Source of the DNA: Symsagittifera roscoffensis
Lineage: Eukaryota; Xenacoelomorpha; Acoela; Convolutidae
Direction of reading: 5' to 3'
Assembly (NCBI RefSeq): GCF_963678635.1
Contig: NC_087067.1
Location: forward strand, 40,320,379 to 40,384,378
DNA length: 64,000 bases
Below are positions 12,501 to 23,145 of this stretch, in pieces. Within the stretch, counting starts at the first letter, position 1, and each line of letters opens with the position of its first letter. The position numbers and the translations under genes are program-made. A model generated the notes under the pieces. That model was given only the letters and a program-made list of their open reading frames with translations. It was not told where the DNA came from and did no database searches.

Positions 12501-12719
12501 TTACAAAGTCTGGTGAAAAATGCCGCGATATTTACAAGATTTACACGTTGTATCTTTCCCGGGGCATACTGCCAGATGTCTTTTGGAAAAAGGTCCGCCA
12601 CATTTCATGCAAGTGTAGCTTCTTTCTATGTTTAACATGGGTTCGGTTTTTACATTAAAATGATTAAAAGATTTGTTGGAAGAATATCCGTTGGTTTTAA
12701 AAGTACTCGTCGTTTTCAT
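12501..12719 (-). pseudogene. Gag C-terminus with zinc knuckle (nucleocapsid) of the Ty3/gypsy relic
   Basis: After the poly-G frameshift the minus-strand frame reads an NHMKTTSTFKTNGYSS linker and then cysteine motifs: CMKCGGPFSKRHLAVC followed by CKSCKYRG and, after one more frameshift near 12520, LCKSRRKN. Two CCHC-like knuckles fit a nucleocapsid. In the second knuckle the usual GH appears as GI, so a zinc ligand looks lost or displaced by the frameshift. A protease active site (DTG or DSG) was not seen between here and the reverse transcriptase. Confidence 0.65.
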
Positions 12720-12846
12720 GTGGTTCGTTATTCCTTCTTAGTCGATCAGGGCCACATTTAATGCTTCTAGGGGGGGGGGGGGGTAAGGTTTCCGTGAGAA
12801 GTATACGTTGGATGTCTGAGTTCTTCATACTATTGATAAAAACATC

Positions 12847-13470
12847 TCAAATCCACTCATCTTCTCCTGCGGATTTATTACATCTTTCTGCCATTTCTGC
12901 AAGTGCTGCCCAAAATTGTTCCAATGATTCTCTGTCTCTCTGTTTTCTATTCAAAAGTTTATGTCTTTCGAAGGTTACATTTGTTTTCCTCACGAGTGCT
13001 AAGGACAAATTTTCCCAAAAGTCTTTGGAGGAAATTTGGAGGACTTTAACTCTCGTGAATTGTTGTCCAAATTTTCTCATTCCTTCGTTTCCAAGGGCTA
13101 AGTAGAGTATGGACCTGAGTTTTCTGTCCGCCTCTTCTAATCTCATGCCGTTTAATTTCTTAGTTTCTGACTTTATCGAAGCCATTTCTTCATCATCGTA
13201 CCTCTTTTTTTCGCGGATGTTCCTTTCCAAACGAAATGTTTTTTGAGGATCGGATTCCTTTTCCGGTGGATTTTCTAGTACTGGTCGTTGTGGGTGATAT
13301 CGTTCCGTCGGCTTTAGGAGATTTTCCATATCGATATTTTCCTTTGCGATTATTGCTAGTTGAAATAAGTCGCTCCACTCCTCCCAGGGAGTTGGTGGGT
13401 CCACTGTGTGGTTTTGCCAGAATGAAGGTATACCTCTCATGTTTGATTCGTTACTGTTTGTCTGCGTCAT
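12847..13470 (-). pseudogene. Gag (N-terminal and capsid part) of the Ty3/gypsy relic
   Basis: An open frame of 207 codons starts at 13470 with MTQTNSNESN. A PFWQNHTVDPPTPWEEWSD-like start is followed by a charged, helical segment and a capsid-like segment (FTRVKVLQISSKDFWENL, then RDRESLEQFWAALAEMAERC) typical of gypsy-type Gag. The frame ends at TGA 12847-12849, directly after GEDEWI. Reading continues in the same frame with sensible Gag sequence (DVFINSMKNSDIQR), so this stop is probably a C-to-T change of CGA. A run of 14 G (12770-12783, plus strand) then shifts the frame. Gag would package the element RNA if intact; this copy is broken. Confidence 0.8.
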
Positions 13471-13650
13471 GGTAAAATGTTTCTTTGTTACAGCTAATTC
13501 TACTTATTTACAGTTAAAATGTGTTTAAAAAGTGAATTAATCGGAAAGTTAAAACATTAAATATGCTCATGCTCTCCGCTATCAATGTCAAGCTAAACTA
13601 ACCAGCTAAAGTAATTTACAGATTAATAAAATGACTAAGAATAGAATGGT

Positions 13651-14556
13651 ATGATTCACAACAAGCTTATCCTTACATTCGCAACAAAAAGTACAGTTCA
13701 AACCTTGATTTTCAACTTCGACAAGTGCTATCAATTCTTTTTTTGGCAGAAACAAAACAAAGGCTTCGCTCAGTTTTTGGGTGAATTTTTTTCGCATTCG
13801 CACGAGGAGAAAGACTTGGGTCTTATTCTAAATCAGGACCTAAAAGGCGCATTCATGTTCAAAAAGCATGTAACAAGGCTGATCCTATTCTCTCTCTTGT
13901 CAAACGCAAAACTTCATTTCGCCATCTCGCCGGCAACATTTGCAAAAATTAAATAAAAGAAGTCCTTCTTAGATCCGATCGCGTTGCATTGCAGCAATAT
14001 GTGTTATCAATCAACAACAGACTTGGAAGCAAATGAGCATTTTCAGCGAGGAGCAACTGATTGGATACTGGGTTTTCCTAGTGCTACCTAAATGCAGCTT
14101 TTGAAGACTCTTAATATATTAAGTTTTTTTGTCAACATGCAGATTCATGAGATTCTTACAATTTCTAAGATACTCAACAATAAATACGAGCTGCCTTGCG
14201 ATTTTACTTATTTTTGTTTTCTCCGGCTTTCGAGATACCCTCATCGACACAGGTCTTCTTCTTCCCGGCTTTTAAACTCTACGTCTGTCGTAAAAATGTT
14301 TTGTATCGAACTGAAAGACTTGTCAACATTTGATTGATAAAATGGATGTTTTCAACAACAACGGACTAAAAACCAAACTCCTGAGGCTCTTCTGGCAACA
14401 TTTTAACAACTATGTTATTGATAGCATTTTTGTCTGGAGGTATGCTTGCATGTCTTTAGGGTGCCGTGACATCTTGTATTAATTTTGTTTATTTTTGGGT
14501 TCACCCCCTGCGAGTTACCGCCAAGTTGCTATTGTAAAAAAAAATAATACAATCAA
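13651..14556 (+). mobile_element. 3' end of a LINE (non-LTR retrotransposon), decayed
   Basis: Plus-strand reading gives LIFNFDKCYQFFFWQK, then EEKDLGLILNQDLK, KKHV and, one frame over, NKADPILSLVKRKTSFRH. This matches the late RT pattern FNxxKC...KDLGVxxxxDLxF..HV..xxxKAxxxLGLIKRxF of CR1/Jockey-like LINEs. A frameshift lies near 13860. Sequence from 14250 to 14540 is plausibly the rest of the C-terminus and 3' UTR, ending at TATTGTAAAAAAAAATAATA (about 14530-14550), a typical LINE tail. The 5' part is missing, as expected from incomplete reverse transcription. Confidence 0.7.
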
Positions 14557-14713
14557 ATATAATTGGAAAACGTGTAAAAAATTGACCAATAACTCCGGCA
14601 GCATCTCCAGCTGATAGTTTAGACGGCGGAACTATTGAGTAACCACAATTTCTTGTCATGTTTTTTTGTAATTTTTTCTAGAAATTAATTTTGACCGCAA
14701 ACGCGCCAGCCAG

Positions 14714-15190
14714 TGAATTTTTTCGCAGATATTTTGATTTGGCCTTTTAGGAGTCCTTGCCCGCGATCAAGTTTCGCTCCGTTTTTTGTGGCGGGAGGAT
14801 ACCACTTCCGATGTGGTAGTTCGTCAGTACACTCGCCATATATTCGGCGCACGCGATTCACCTACGTGCGCCAATTTCGCGTTGCGAAAAACAGCAACTT
14901 ATAATATGTCCACACACCCTGAGGCCGCCTCAGTCGTTAATGAAAAATTTTACAGGGACGATTACTTGGATTCATTCGAGAACGTTACACATGCAATTAA
15001 AATTAGTCGCGATTTGGTTTCCTTACTAAAATTGGGAGGATTTAATTTGACTAAATTTGTCAGTAATGCTGATGAAATCACCTCAGCAATGAACCCCGAG
15101 GAATCCAAAACCTCGTCTTCACCCATCAAGGAAATATGTAACGGTGCTGAACAATCATCACACGTCTTAGGTCTTAAGTGGGCCATGTGA
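14714..15190 (+). pseudogene. BEL/Pao reverse transcriptase, C-terminal half
   Basis: Reading starts inside the domain at DQVSLRFLWRED and continues YTRHIFGARDSPTCANFALR, then FYRDDYLDSF, ISRDLVSLLKLGGFNLTKF and VLGLKW. The HIFGAxxSPxCANxALR and LLxxGGFNLTKFxSN blocks are diagnostic of BEL/Pao. The catalytic box reads YRDD where YVDD is usual. A frameshift just after VLGLKW (about 15185) moves the remainder to another frame. Confidence 0.9.
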
Positions 15191-15949
15191 AAGACACATT
15201 GATTGTCAGCAGAGGCGTGGATCGTCCTCTCGATAAAGCAATAACTCAACGAACCGTCTTGAGTTTCGTCTCTTCTGTGTTTGACCCTGTTGGGTTAGTA
15301 GCTCCATACACAGTTAGGGCCCGTCTTTTTTTTTACAGATATTTGGAAAATCAGTGGTCAAAGTTGGGACGACGAATTGCCAGAAGACATAAATGATAAG
15401 TTTCTCGAGTGGCACTCCGGCCTCCCTCTCTTAGAGCAATTGAATATTCCCCGTTGTTACTTCACAGAGCCTGTTGATCAAATTGAGCTCCACCTGTTCG
15501 GTGATAGCTCGCAGGACGTTTTCTGTGCGGTTGGATTTTTGCGTGCGTGACTCTCGAGCTCGCACAAAACTCGAGTATTCTTCATTTTTGGTAAAGCTCG
15601 CGTTGCGCCCATGAAAGCGCTATCTATACCGAAGCTAGAGCTTCAAGCTGCTCTGCTCGCCACACGACTGAAAGATGATATACTGGCCGCCCTTACCGTC
15701 TCTATGAATCATGTCTACATGTGGACAGATAGTACAACTGTTTTGCAGTGGCTAAACTCGACTGAAAAATTACCTGTATTCGTCGCTAATCGTGTCGGCG
15801 AAATCCTCAAATCGACCACTATTGATGAAGGGCACCATGTTCTGAACCGCGATAATCCAGCTGATACCGGTACGCGGGGGATTTCTTCGGAAGCCCTCAA
15901 GGATAGCAGCTGGGTTATTGGTCCGAGCATTCTCAGGACTACTGATTGA
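15191..15949 (+). pseudogene. BEL/Pao RT-RNase H connection and RNase H
   Basis: The +1 frame reads TQRTVLSFVSSVFDPVGLVA, the family's RxxLSxxxxxFDPxGLxAP motif. After a second frameshift near 15360 the text returns to the first frame with DELPEDINDKFLEWHSGLPL, LHLFGDSSQDVFCAVGFLR, an in-frame TGA (15548-15550), then KALSIPKLELQAALLATRL and MWTDSTTVLQWLNS. NPADTGTRG near the end marks the RNase H C-terminus. Acidic residues in FGDSS, KLELQAA and WTDST are the expected catalytic positions. The frame closes at TGA 15947-15949, but similar protein sequence resumes directly in the same frame. Confidence 0.88.
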
Positions 15950-17577
15950 CCGTTTATACCCGACGAACGTGTAATCAATAAAATTAGTTTGAAGGGTCCT
16001 TCTTGTGATATTGATAATTGCTTGGAGACATCATCTTCCTTCGTCACCGATGTCACAGCCATCAAACATCCCGAACACGGGTTCAATTGGGAAATGTTCA
16101 GTTCCTTTACAAGATATAAACGAGCAGTCGCTTTTATGTTGAGGATGTTGCCTTCACATAAGCATTTTCGTGGTAAGGACTTACGAATCACCGACCCCAC
16201 TGAACTTGAAATTGCAGAAAGCAAACTGATTCATCTTGCTCAGATGGAATCCTTCCCCGTTGAGTTAAAAACACTCACCGCTGGCAAACCTATTAAGAAT
16301 AGTAGTAAAATTGGCACATACTCGCCTTTTATCGGCTCCGCTGGAATCATTCGTTCCACCGGACGGATTGTGCGCTTACTGAATACCGAGTTTGATACTA
16401 GGCACCCAATAATACTCGACGCCCGACATACCCTAGTTCGTTTGTTGGCCCGCAGCCTCCACCACAAGCATTTTCATCAAGGTTTAGATTACATGCGCAC
16501 CGTTTTAAATATGAAATATGCAATACTTGGGTTGCGTCGACTACTTTGGTCTATCGAAAATCAATGTGTAACATGCCATAAACGCAAAGCAAGTACCATC
16601 CAGCCTATTATGTCCGATTTCCCTATCGAACGTCTCGGATATAAGCAACCACCCTTCAATCATACGGGTGTGGATTACTTTGGACCGCTTTATATTCCGT
16701 TTCGCAGAAGCACTGAAAAAAGATGGGGATTTCTTTTTACTTGCCTCACCACCAGGGCTGTACACCTTGAGATTGTACCATCTCTGGACACCAGTTCTTG
16801 TGTCATGGGCATTGAACGGTTCGTTGCGCGTCGTGGTACGCCAACCACAATCTGGTCGGATAACGGCACGAACTTCGTTGGTGCGGAAAAGGAATTACTT
16901 GCCTGCATCAAGAGCTGGAATGGCATGGCTCCGACCATTTTTGCACACAAAGGTGTTACTTGGAAATTTAACCCGCCAGGCGCACCCCATCATGGCGGCT
17001 CCTGGGAACGCCTCGTCCGAAGCGTGAAGAGCGTGCTGTACGATATCCTAGGCAGTAGGCGAGTCACTGAAGAGGTGTTAGGAACAACACTCTGCTTAGT
17101 TGAGCAGGCTTTGAATTCGAGGCCAATCACTCCCGTTAGTACTGATTCACGTGAGTTAGAAGCGTTAACCCCAAAACATTCTTTGCTTGGACAACATGCC
17201 ACAAGCTTTCCTTCGCTTTTACCCGGGAGCACTTCAATCACAAGAAAAGGTACGTGCGAGGGCAGTCATATGCTAACGCGATTTGGTCTCGTTGGCTTCG
17301 ACAATATGTTCCCTCGCTGAATAAGTGTGTCAAGTGGCACACTCATTCTGACTTCACTCTTAAAACAGGCGATCTCGTGTGGGTGATTGAGCCCGATAGT
17401 CCGCGTGGGTACTACCCTCTCGCCCGAATCGTCAAGCTAAACTACGGACAGGACGGTTGCGCCCGATCCGCCCTTGTCAGGACCGCAACCCGTGAAGTCA
17501 CGCGGCCGATCGTTAAGCTCGCTCCGGTTCTTCCTTCTTCAGGGGGGAGGATGTTGCAATGCAAATGTAGAGTATAG
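15950..17577 (+). pseudogene. BEL/Pao integrase and C-terminal domain
   Basis: The frame runs open from after TGA 15947 to 17320. A zinc-binding HHCC domain (HHKHFHQGLDYMRT ... CVTCHKRKA) is followed by the integrase core: D in HTGVDYFGPLY (codon 16673), D in IWSDNGTNF (codon 16859) and E in HHGGSWERLVR (codon 17006). All three catalytic acids are kept. A frameshift near 17240 moves the C-terminal domain to another frame (17254-17577), with KTGDLVWVIEPDSPRGYYPL and GQDGCARSALVRT, the family's DG(x)VRxxxVRT tail. The last codons overlap the putative LTR start. Confidence 0.9.
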
Positions 17578-17616
17578 ATGCACATAAAGCAAAAGTATAA
17601 ATGCATATAAAATAAG

Positions 17617-17690
17617 CACAGTTGGCCGAGCGAACTAAGACAAAGTAACGTAACATAACAGTCGACGTAGGTTCGAGTCCCCCAACTGCT
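17617..17690 (+). other. tRNA-like sequence inside or beside the BEL/Pao 3' LTR
   Basis: A-box-like TTGGCCGAGCGAACTAAG and a good B box GGTTCGAGTCC are spaced as in a class II (Leu/Ser-type) tRNA. GTTGG near the 5' end pairs with CCAAC near the 3' end. The acceptor stem fits only if CA is inserted (AGCA-CA-GTT against AACTGCT), and the T stem is imperfect. A functional tRNA is unlikely; a tRNA pseudogene or SINE head fits better. Confidence 0.5.
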
Positions 17691-17700
17691 CATGTTTTAC

Positions 17701-18724
17701 TATACTAAAAACGGGGGTTTTATCCTATTTTAACTGTTTTTTGGTTCTAATTCGGTTCAGCCTTGATTATGGCTGACCGCCAAAAAGAGCAATTTGTCTC
17801 AAGGACATTACCGACCGGTTCTTGTGGCTAGCTTGCACCAATTTGTTTATTGGAGCTGAATATTGGTAAAAAGTTATGAACTTGCTTAACAGCAAAAACT
17901 TGAATGAAAATTATCAATATATCCGATAAATTCTGTATTGCCGAGAATACGAATTCATTATTGATTTTTCGGTTTTAACTTCATTCTACGGAGATTTAGC
18001 GAGCAGATTTTCCAAAATCAAAATTAAAAATGCTTATAATTGTTAACTATTTTTTTGTCAATTTGTGTCTTCCAGAATTAGCATTTCCATTCAAACAGCT
18101 GCTTTCATTAGTTGAATTTTCCAAAAACGCAACCGGCGCTTGCGTGTTCTAATTACGCATTTGAGACCACCTTCAAAATTGGTCCCAAGTTTTGATTAGA
18201 GGGGAAAATTTGTTTCTTCAAAAATTATCTAAAATAGATCTAAGACCAATTGATCTGGTTAATATACTGAAAATTTCAACTCTCAAGTGCTCGAATAACT
18301 GTTTGGTCGACTCAATAGAAAAAAATTGTTGTTGTTGGATAAGTTTGTTCTCAAGGAAGCTGTGGTTTTTCAAAAAAATATATCTTAGTTGGCCAACGGA
18401 TAAAAACAATCTCATTAAGGTAAGACTTTCATCGAAGAAGACTTGCCCTCATCTACTGCTACGAAAATTGCCGCTCGTAAGGTTTGATTTTTCTAAACCT
18501 AATAAAATTCTTATAAAAACACAATTAAATGAAGTAAAGACTTATATAAAATTCTATAGACCTCTAAAAAATATATTCCTCTCAAAGTTAAACCAGTTGC
18601 TCATGAACTTTCAGTACACTTCCTGGCAACAATGAAATACCTGACACAATTTTAGGCTTTCGATTGAAACTGATGAAAATGTTAGCTTAAAAATTAGAAA
18701 AATCAAAGCATTGGATATTCTTTA
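17701..18724. other. Non-coding stretch
   Basis: No recognisable element. One 147-codon open frame at 18192-18635 (+) is rich in K, L, S, F and N, with no domain, signal peptide or splice context. It is within what chance can give in AT-rich DNA. Confidence 0.45.
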
Positions 18725-18876
18725 GCGATCATAATTAATATATTTTGTAGGTTTTGAATTTGGTATTATGCATGATGTACATGAGTTACTTAAATTTATA
18801 GCGATCATAATTACTATTTTTTGTAGGTTTTGAATTTGGTAATATGCATGATGTACATGAGATAATTAAATTTAGG
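18725..18876. repeat. Two-copy tandem repeat, 76-bp unit
   Basis: The unit beginning GCGATCATAATTA and containing GTAGGTTTTGAATTTGGTA and ATGCATGATGTACATGAG occurs at 18725 and again at 18801, with few differences. A simple local duplication. Confidence 0.85.
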
Positions 18877-19177
18877 ATTTCAAGGGTATTTCTATTTTCA
18901 CTTCCTTTGCTATGGAAAATGTTAGCTTTACCTTCAAATTTTTGTAGTCAAAAAGTATGTTGGCTAATCGCATATCAAAACCAAACGTGCTCTCTTTTCT
19001 TGTGGCGAGAGAAAAAATTTTAGGTCTTAAACTTTTGGGTCTAAGCTCAAAATCACAACAAAAATTAGCCTTAAAATTTGGAAAACAATTCTGAATTTCA
19101 AATCTATGATATCCTCTGCGAGGAGTTCAAATCGATCGGGTAACACGGCTTCTGTTTTAATTTATTGCCAGTATAGT

Positions 19178-19600
19178 CAGGGGCGGATCTAGGATTTTCT
19201 CTCGAGGGGGGGGCGGATTTTCAAAGAATTTTCCAAAATTCTGACGACCTTTTTTTTTAGGTCGACCAAATTGATTTTTCGAGCTCTCCCAAAGCACTGT
19301 TTTGCCCTACTTTGGCTAAATTTTCTGCGCCGCAGGCAAATTTTTGAAAAAACAGTCAAAAAGCCGTTTTTGGGCAATTTTTGAAAATTTTTGACAAAAA
19401 ATCGCGTTTTTTTGGCGCGCGCTCCCCCTCAAAGTTAGTATATATTGGCGCCAAAGGCGCCTTTAGAAAAATTTTAGGGTCGGTCGGCCAAAAATGGATT
19501 TCTGAAAAAGTATCAAAGGGGGACCCTTTGGGTCGGCAGGGGGTCGAATCCCTGAGGGGGGGCGTCCGCCCCCCCGCCCCCTTCCCTAAATCCGCCCCTG
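19178..19600 (+). mobile_element. Complete hAT-type MITE with 8-bp target duplication
   Basis: The element starts CAGGGGCGGATCTAGGATTT and ends AAATCCGCCCCTG, imperfect terminal inverted repeats of the hAT type. It is flanked on both sides by AGTATAGT (19170-19177 and 19601-19608), the 8-bp duplication hAT transposases make. The interior has AGGTCGACCAAATTGATTTT, GCCGCAGGCAAATTTTTG, GGCGCGCGCTCCCC and GGGTCGGCAGGGGGTCG blocks found in the other copies here. No transposase is encoded, so it depends on a source element elsewhere. Confidence 0.9.
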
Positions 19601-21239
19601 AGTATAGTTGATTTTTGCTCTAATACTGAACGTAATAGTTGGGCTTCATCTTTTTAACTTTTCCAGAAAATCTTCTTTTATTCAGCCTTCAACATCCATT
19701 TTAAGTTTTAACTGACAAAATAAAAACGTTCAAGAATGCAATGCTTGGGGTTTTTACAAAGCATTAAAAATTTAGAGCGAATTAGAGAACTATTATAGAA
19801 TTATCTAGTTTTAGATTTGACAAAAAAACTTATTGACTAACACAATGCGCGATATTTTATTGTTACCTCATAATGCGTAAGTGATGTATTATTCATGCTT
19901 TGAAAATGATACCAAGATTTAAATAGAAGGGAATTTTTATTTTAATTACCAAAAAAACTCTAAAATCAAATAAACTTGGTAAGATATAGATAATTTTTTG
20001 AATATCCGGTGCTCGATTATTGGTTCATTCAATAAAAAAAAAGATTTTTTTTTTCTAGGAAGCTAAGGTGCTACTGAAAAACGCGTTAGTCGGTCAGCAT
20101 ATGCGTCAAAATAAAACCTTCTAATAGTCTGAGACCTGCTCTAAAATTAATAATCCATGATTAATCAAAATAATCCATGTCAATTTTTAGCAAGATAAAA
20201 AGTAAAAAAACTGCAAGGTTTTGTTTTTTTTACAGCACGGTAAATTTTTTTTAGCATTAGAAGAATATAAGTAGAATTATCTGATTTCAAATTTGGCAAT
20301 AAAATTAATTGACTTAGGTGACGCGCTTTATCTTACTGTTTCTTCATAACACGTAGCTGAAGTATTAATCATGCTTAGAAAACATTCCAAGATGCAAAAA
20401 GGGGGACAAGTTAATTGATACAAAAATTAAAACACCAAACGCAAAACCTTTGTGTTTGAACTTGACTTTGCTTGTTACGGAAGACTTCTGTCAACTCATT
20501 ATATTTTTGTTGACCTATCGAGAAATCGAATTGTTCAAGTCCTAATCTTGTTGGGGTCTTGCTGTTTTGACTTTCGAAGAAAGAGACGGAATTTATGTGA
20601 TTTTTTCTCTCCATCCAATTTTGATAATTCATCCAAATTTGTCTCCAAGTCTTTTCTGCTGCAAATCTCGAAATTAAATGAATAAATTAAATGCAACCAT
20701 TTTCTCTGTATACACAAAGATTCGAGTTTAGGAATATCTTTATCACAGAAAACAAAACAAATCGGGACAATTAACGCTCGACTTGGTTCATGATATTCAA
20801 GAGTAGGCGGCAAATTAGATCATTCAAAACAACTTGTTTTTATAAAAAACCTTGCCGTGCGTCGAATATTTTTTTCCATTTTTTAGTTGTTCAAAATGTG
20901 TTTGAGGATTAAATTAGATGACAAAACTGAAAAAAGAATTGAGAAAAGAAATCAACAATTTTCCATTTTTTTCGCACTTTTTATTCGACAAATTTTTTGA
21001 AGTCAAAAACTATTTCATCAACGCTGAAGGGGAAGTCGGAACAATCAATCTTTGGACCAAACACGAGCAGCCTTGCTCTGCTTATAGTCAAGTTTTTGGG
21101 TGTTGAGAAAGCCCGTTCAAAATTTTTTCGTTTATATTAAGGCTTTCGTTGATGTCTTCTTGTTACCAAAATTCTTAATTTTTCTAATTTATATGAGATT
21201 AAAAGTCGACAAAATTGCGTTTAAAATATAAATAAACAA

Positions 21240-21482
21240 AATTTTTTAAAACAGGCTAAAAGAGCATTTTATCGGACTCTGGGAAAATTTGACCTAAAAT
21301 CGAGTTTTTTTGGAGCGGTTTCTACTCAAAAATACTAGTAAATAATGGAGCCTTTAGAAAAATTTTAGTGTCCGTCGCCAAAAATGGATATCTCAAAACA
21401 GTACTAGATGGGAACCCTTTGGGTCGGCAGGGGGTCGAAACCCTGAAAAAAAAGGCGCTCCCCACCCATACCCCGCCCCTAT
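21240..21482 (+). mobile_element. Partial copy of the hAT-type MITE
   Basis: It shares AACAGGC, TCGAGTTTTTTTGG, AATAATGGAGCCTTTAGAAA, AAAATTTTAG(T)GT, GGGTCGGCAGGGGGTCGAAA and a degraded CCCCGCCCCT end with the complete copy at 19178. The left terminus is not recognised. Confidence 0.7.
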
Positions 21483-22614
21483 AAATGCGCTAGTGTAACC
21501 AACGGTTTTTTTTCAAAAAAAATCTGTCATCGGAAGTCAGCCCTCTTTGATGCCTCCAAAGCAAACTTCTACACGTTTTTTTTGTTGCACAAATCCTAAT
21601 TCTTATTATTTTCCTTTGCATTTTCAGTTTGATGAATTGGAAATTTAATATTTGTTTAGCAGTTAAGTAACAGGAAGCGAAGAATACTTTGGAATTAATA
21701 ACTCACACGCTTGGCTAGGTGTCAATCCGTTTTTTTTTTTTTACAAATAATTCTTTTGAATGCGTTAGTCAGATGACTGAACTGAATTATGGTTGTTTCA
21801 CGAAGTCGTTTGTTTGCAAAAGATAGCCAATAGACAAGATTATAATGTCAAGTTCATTAGAAACTTAATGCATTTATAAACTCCTCTTCTGTAAAAGGGG
21901 AAATTTAGAAGAATAAGTTCATAATTAATGTTCTTTAAACATATCTCACCACTATCACAGACGATGACAGTTTATACCCAACCCAAACCGTCCCCTTTCT
22001 AGAAATTTATTTCTCAACAATGTTCATTTCAAAATTCACTAAATATTGCGTCAAAATTGAAATATTTCTAATAAGATGGCTAGAAATTGTATGACTTTCG
22101 TTAGATTTTCCCGCATAAAAGTACATTTTTCCTTTTTTCCCAAAACTTTTAGTAATTGGGCCTTGATTTTTTAAAGTAGTAGTCTAAGCAATGTCAAGCG
22201 GTGCCAAGTTGACATTTATTTAACCTTTTTCTTTTTACAAGGTCGATATACATGACTTGCTACTATATTAGTGACAAACAGAACAGTTCATATGATTAAT
22301 AGATTGACTAGTAGATAAGCATCCAATTTTCTAATGAAAATTTTTGCCCACTCGGCGGCCAACTACGAGCAGTCATTGTCAGTCTCGATTGATTAAACTT
22401 CTTTAGCAAAAAATGACGGCTTTATATTTGCGTTTTTTCCTTTGTGATTTAATTTTATTGATATTACATTTGAATTTGAGGGGAAAAAACTCCTCTGAAA
22501 AATCCATGAATTATTTTGAACTTTATTAGTAAATTTAATTAATAATGTCGGACAGCTTAGACATTCCCGGAGACAAACAGTGAAACAGCGTATTGCCATA
22601 GACAACAAATATTA
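21483..22614. other. Non-coding stretch
   Basis: No gene or element recognised. Confidence 0.5.
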
Positions 22615-23145
22615 ACAAGACTGCTCGTATCAGGGCAAAGCCCTGAATGTTCCGACTGCCTTTTAAGGTTTATGGAGCAGCACTAATAACATAAAAAATT
22701 AAATGAAATAAAATAAAATGAAACTTTTTTTTTCTAAAATTTGAAATTTTATAATGAAAATTATCCCCCCGCACGCCATATAAAGTACAAAAAGATAGAT
22801 TTCCTTCCTTGTAACAAATCATTATGGCAAATAAGCTTCGTTCAACCAATTTGGAACGATTTATGAGACGGATTAAATCTCCGCTTACGCGTTTTATATC
22901 GAATTATATCGCGCGTTAATTGTCCCAAATTGGCCAAAATGGCTATCTTTAAACCCCCATAACTTTACGAAAATGATCACAGGTGAAATATCTTTTCAAA
23001 TTTGAGCTCAGGACAACAATAGCTTTCGAATGATATAAAAAAAAATTCCGTCAAAAATGGCTAGTTAAAAAGTCGAATTTTGTCTGAAGAAAAAAAAACC
23101 CACCCCGAGCACAAATATTCCGTTACTTTCGTATCGAAAGTCAGA
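22615..23145 (+). repeat. Family A dispersed repeat, near-complete copy
   Basis: One of the best copies. Left end AAGACTGCTCGTATCAGGGC with hairpin CAGGGC-AAA-GCCCTG, then GTTCCGACTGCC and ATGGAGCAG, CCCCGCACGCCATATAAAGT, TTGGAACGATTTATGAGACG, TCCGCTTACGCGTTTTA, CGCGCGTTAATTGTCCCAAA, AAACCCCCATAACTTTACG, GTCGAATTTTGTCTG, CACCCCGAGCACAAATATTC and CGAAAGTCAGAACAA. About 530 bp with no open frame shared among copies. A partial copy with CACATTATTTGTCCCAAATT and AAACCCCCATAAC lies at 23625-23735. Confidence 0.8.

Larger units (their letters stand above)
7380..13480 (-). mobile_element. Broken Ty3/gypsy LTR retrotransposon
   Basis: On the minus strand the order is Gag, zinc knuckle, reverse transcriptase, RNase H, integrase zinc domain, integrase core and a long hydrophilic tail. 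This is the Ty3/gypsy order (RT-RNase H before integrase). The frame is broken many times by stops and frameshifts. I could not find a matching pair of LTRs: candidate terminal sequence at 7380-7660 has no obvious partner beyond 13480, where the LINE begins at about 13650. The element is probably truncated or its LTRs have decayed. It cannot make a working protein set. Confidence 0.9.
14712..17700 (+). mobile_element. Broken BEL/Pao LTR retrotransposon, 5'-truncated
   Basis: Plus-strand sequence reads, in order, the second half of a BEL/Pao reverse transcriptase, RNase H, integrase and its C-terminal domain. The coding part ends at a polypurine tract (AGGGGGGAGGATG, 17541-17553). A likely 3' LTR starts at TGTTGCAATGC (17552). 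No matching 5' LTR, Gag, protease or N-terminal RT exists upstream; the LINE tail ends only about 150 bp before. Coding is broken by frameshifts near 15185, 15360 and 17240 and by in-frame TGA at 15548 and 15947. Confidence 0.9.

Noticed and set aside
18192..18635. 147-codon open frame on the plus strand
   Set aside because: No domain, signal peptide, splice context or conserved motif. Composition (K, L, S, F, N) is that of translated AT-rich DNA, and a frame of this length is not surprising in 64 kb.
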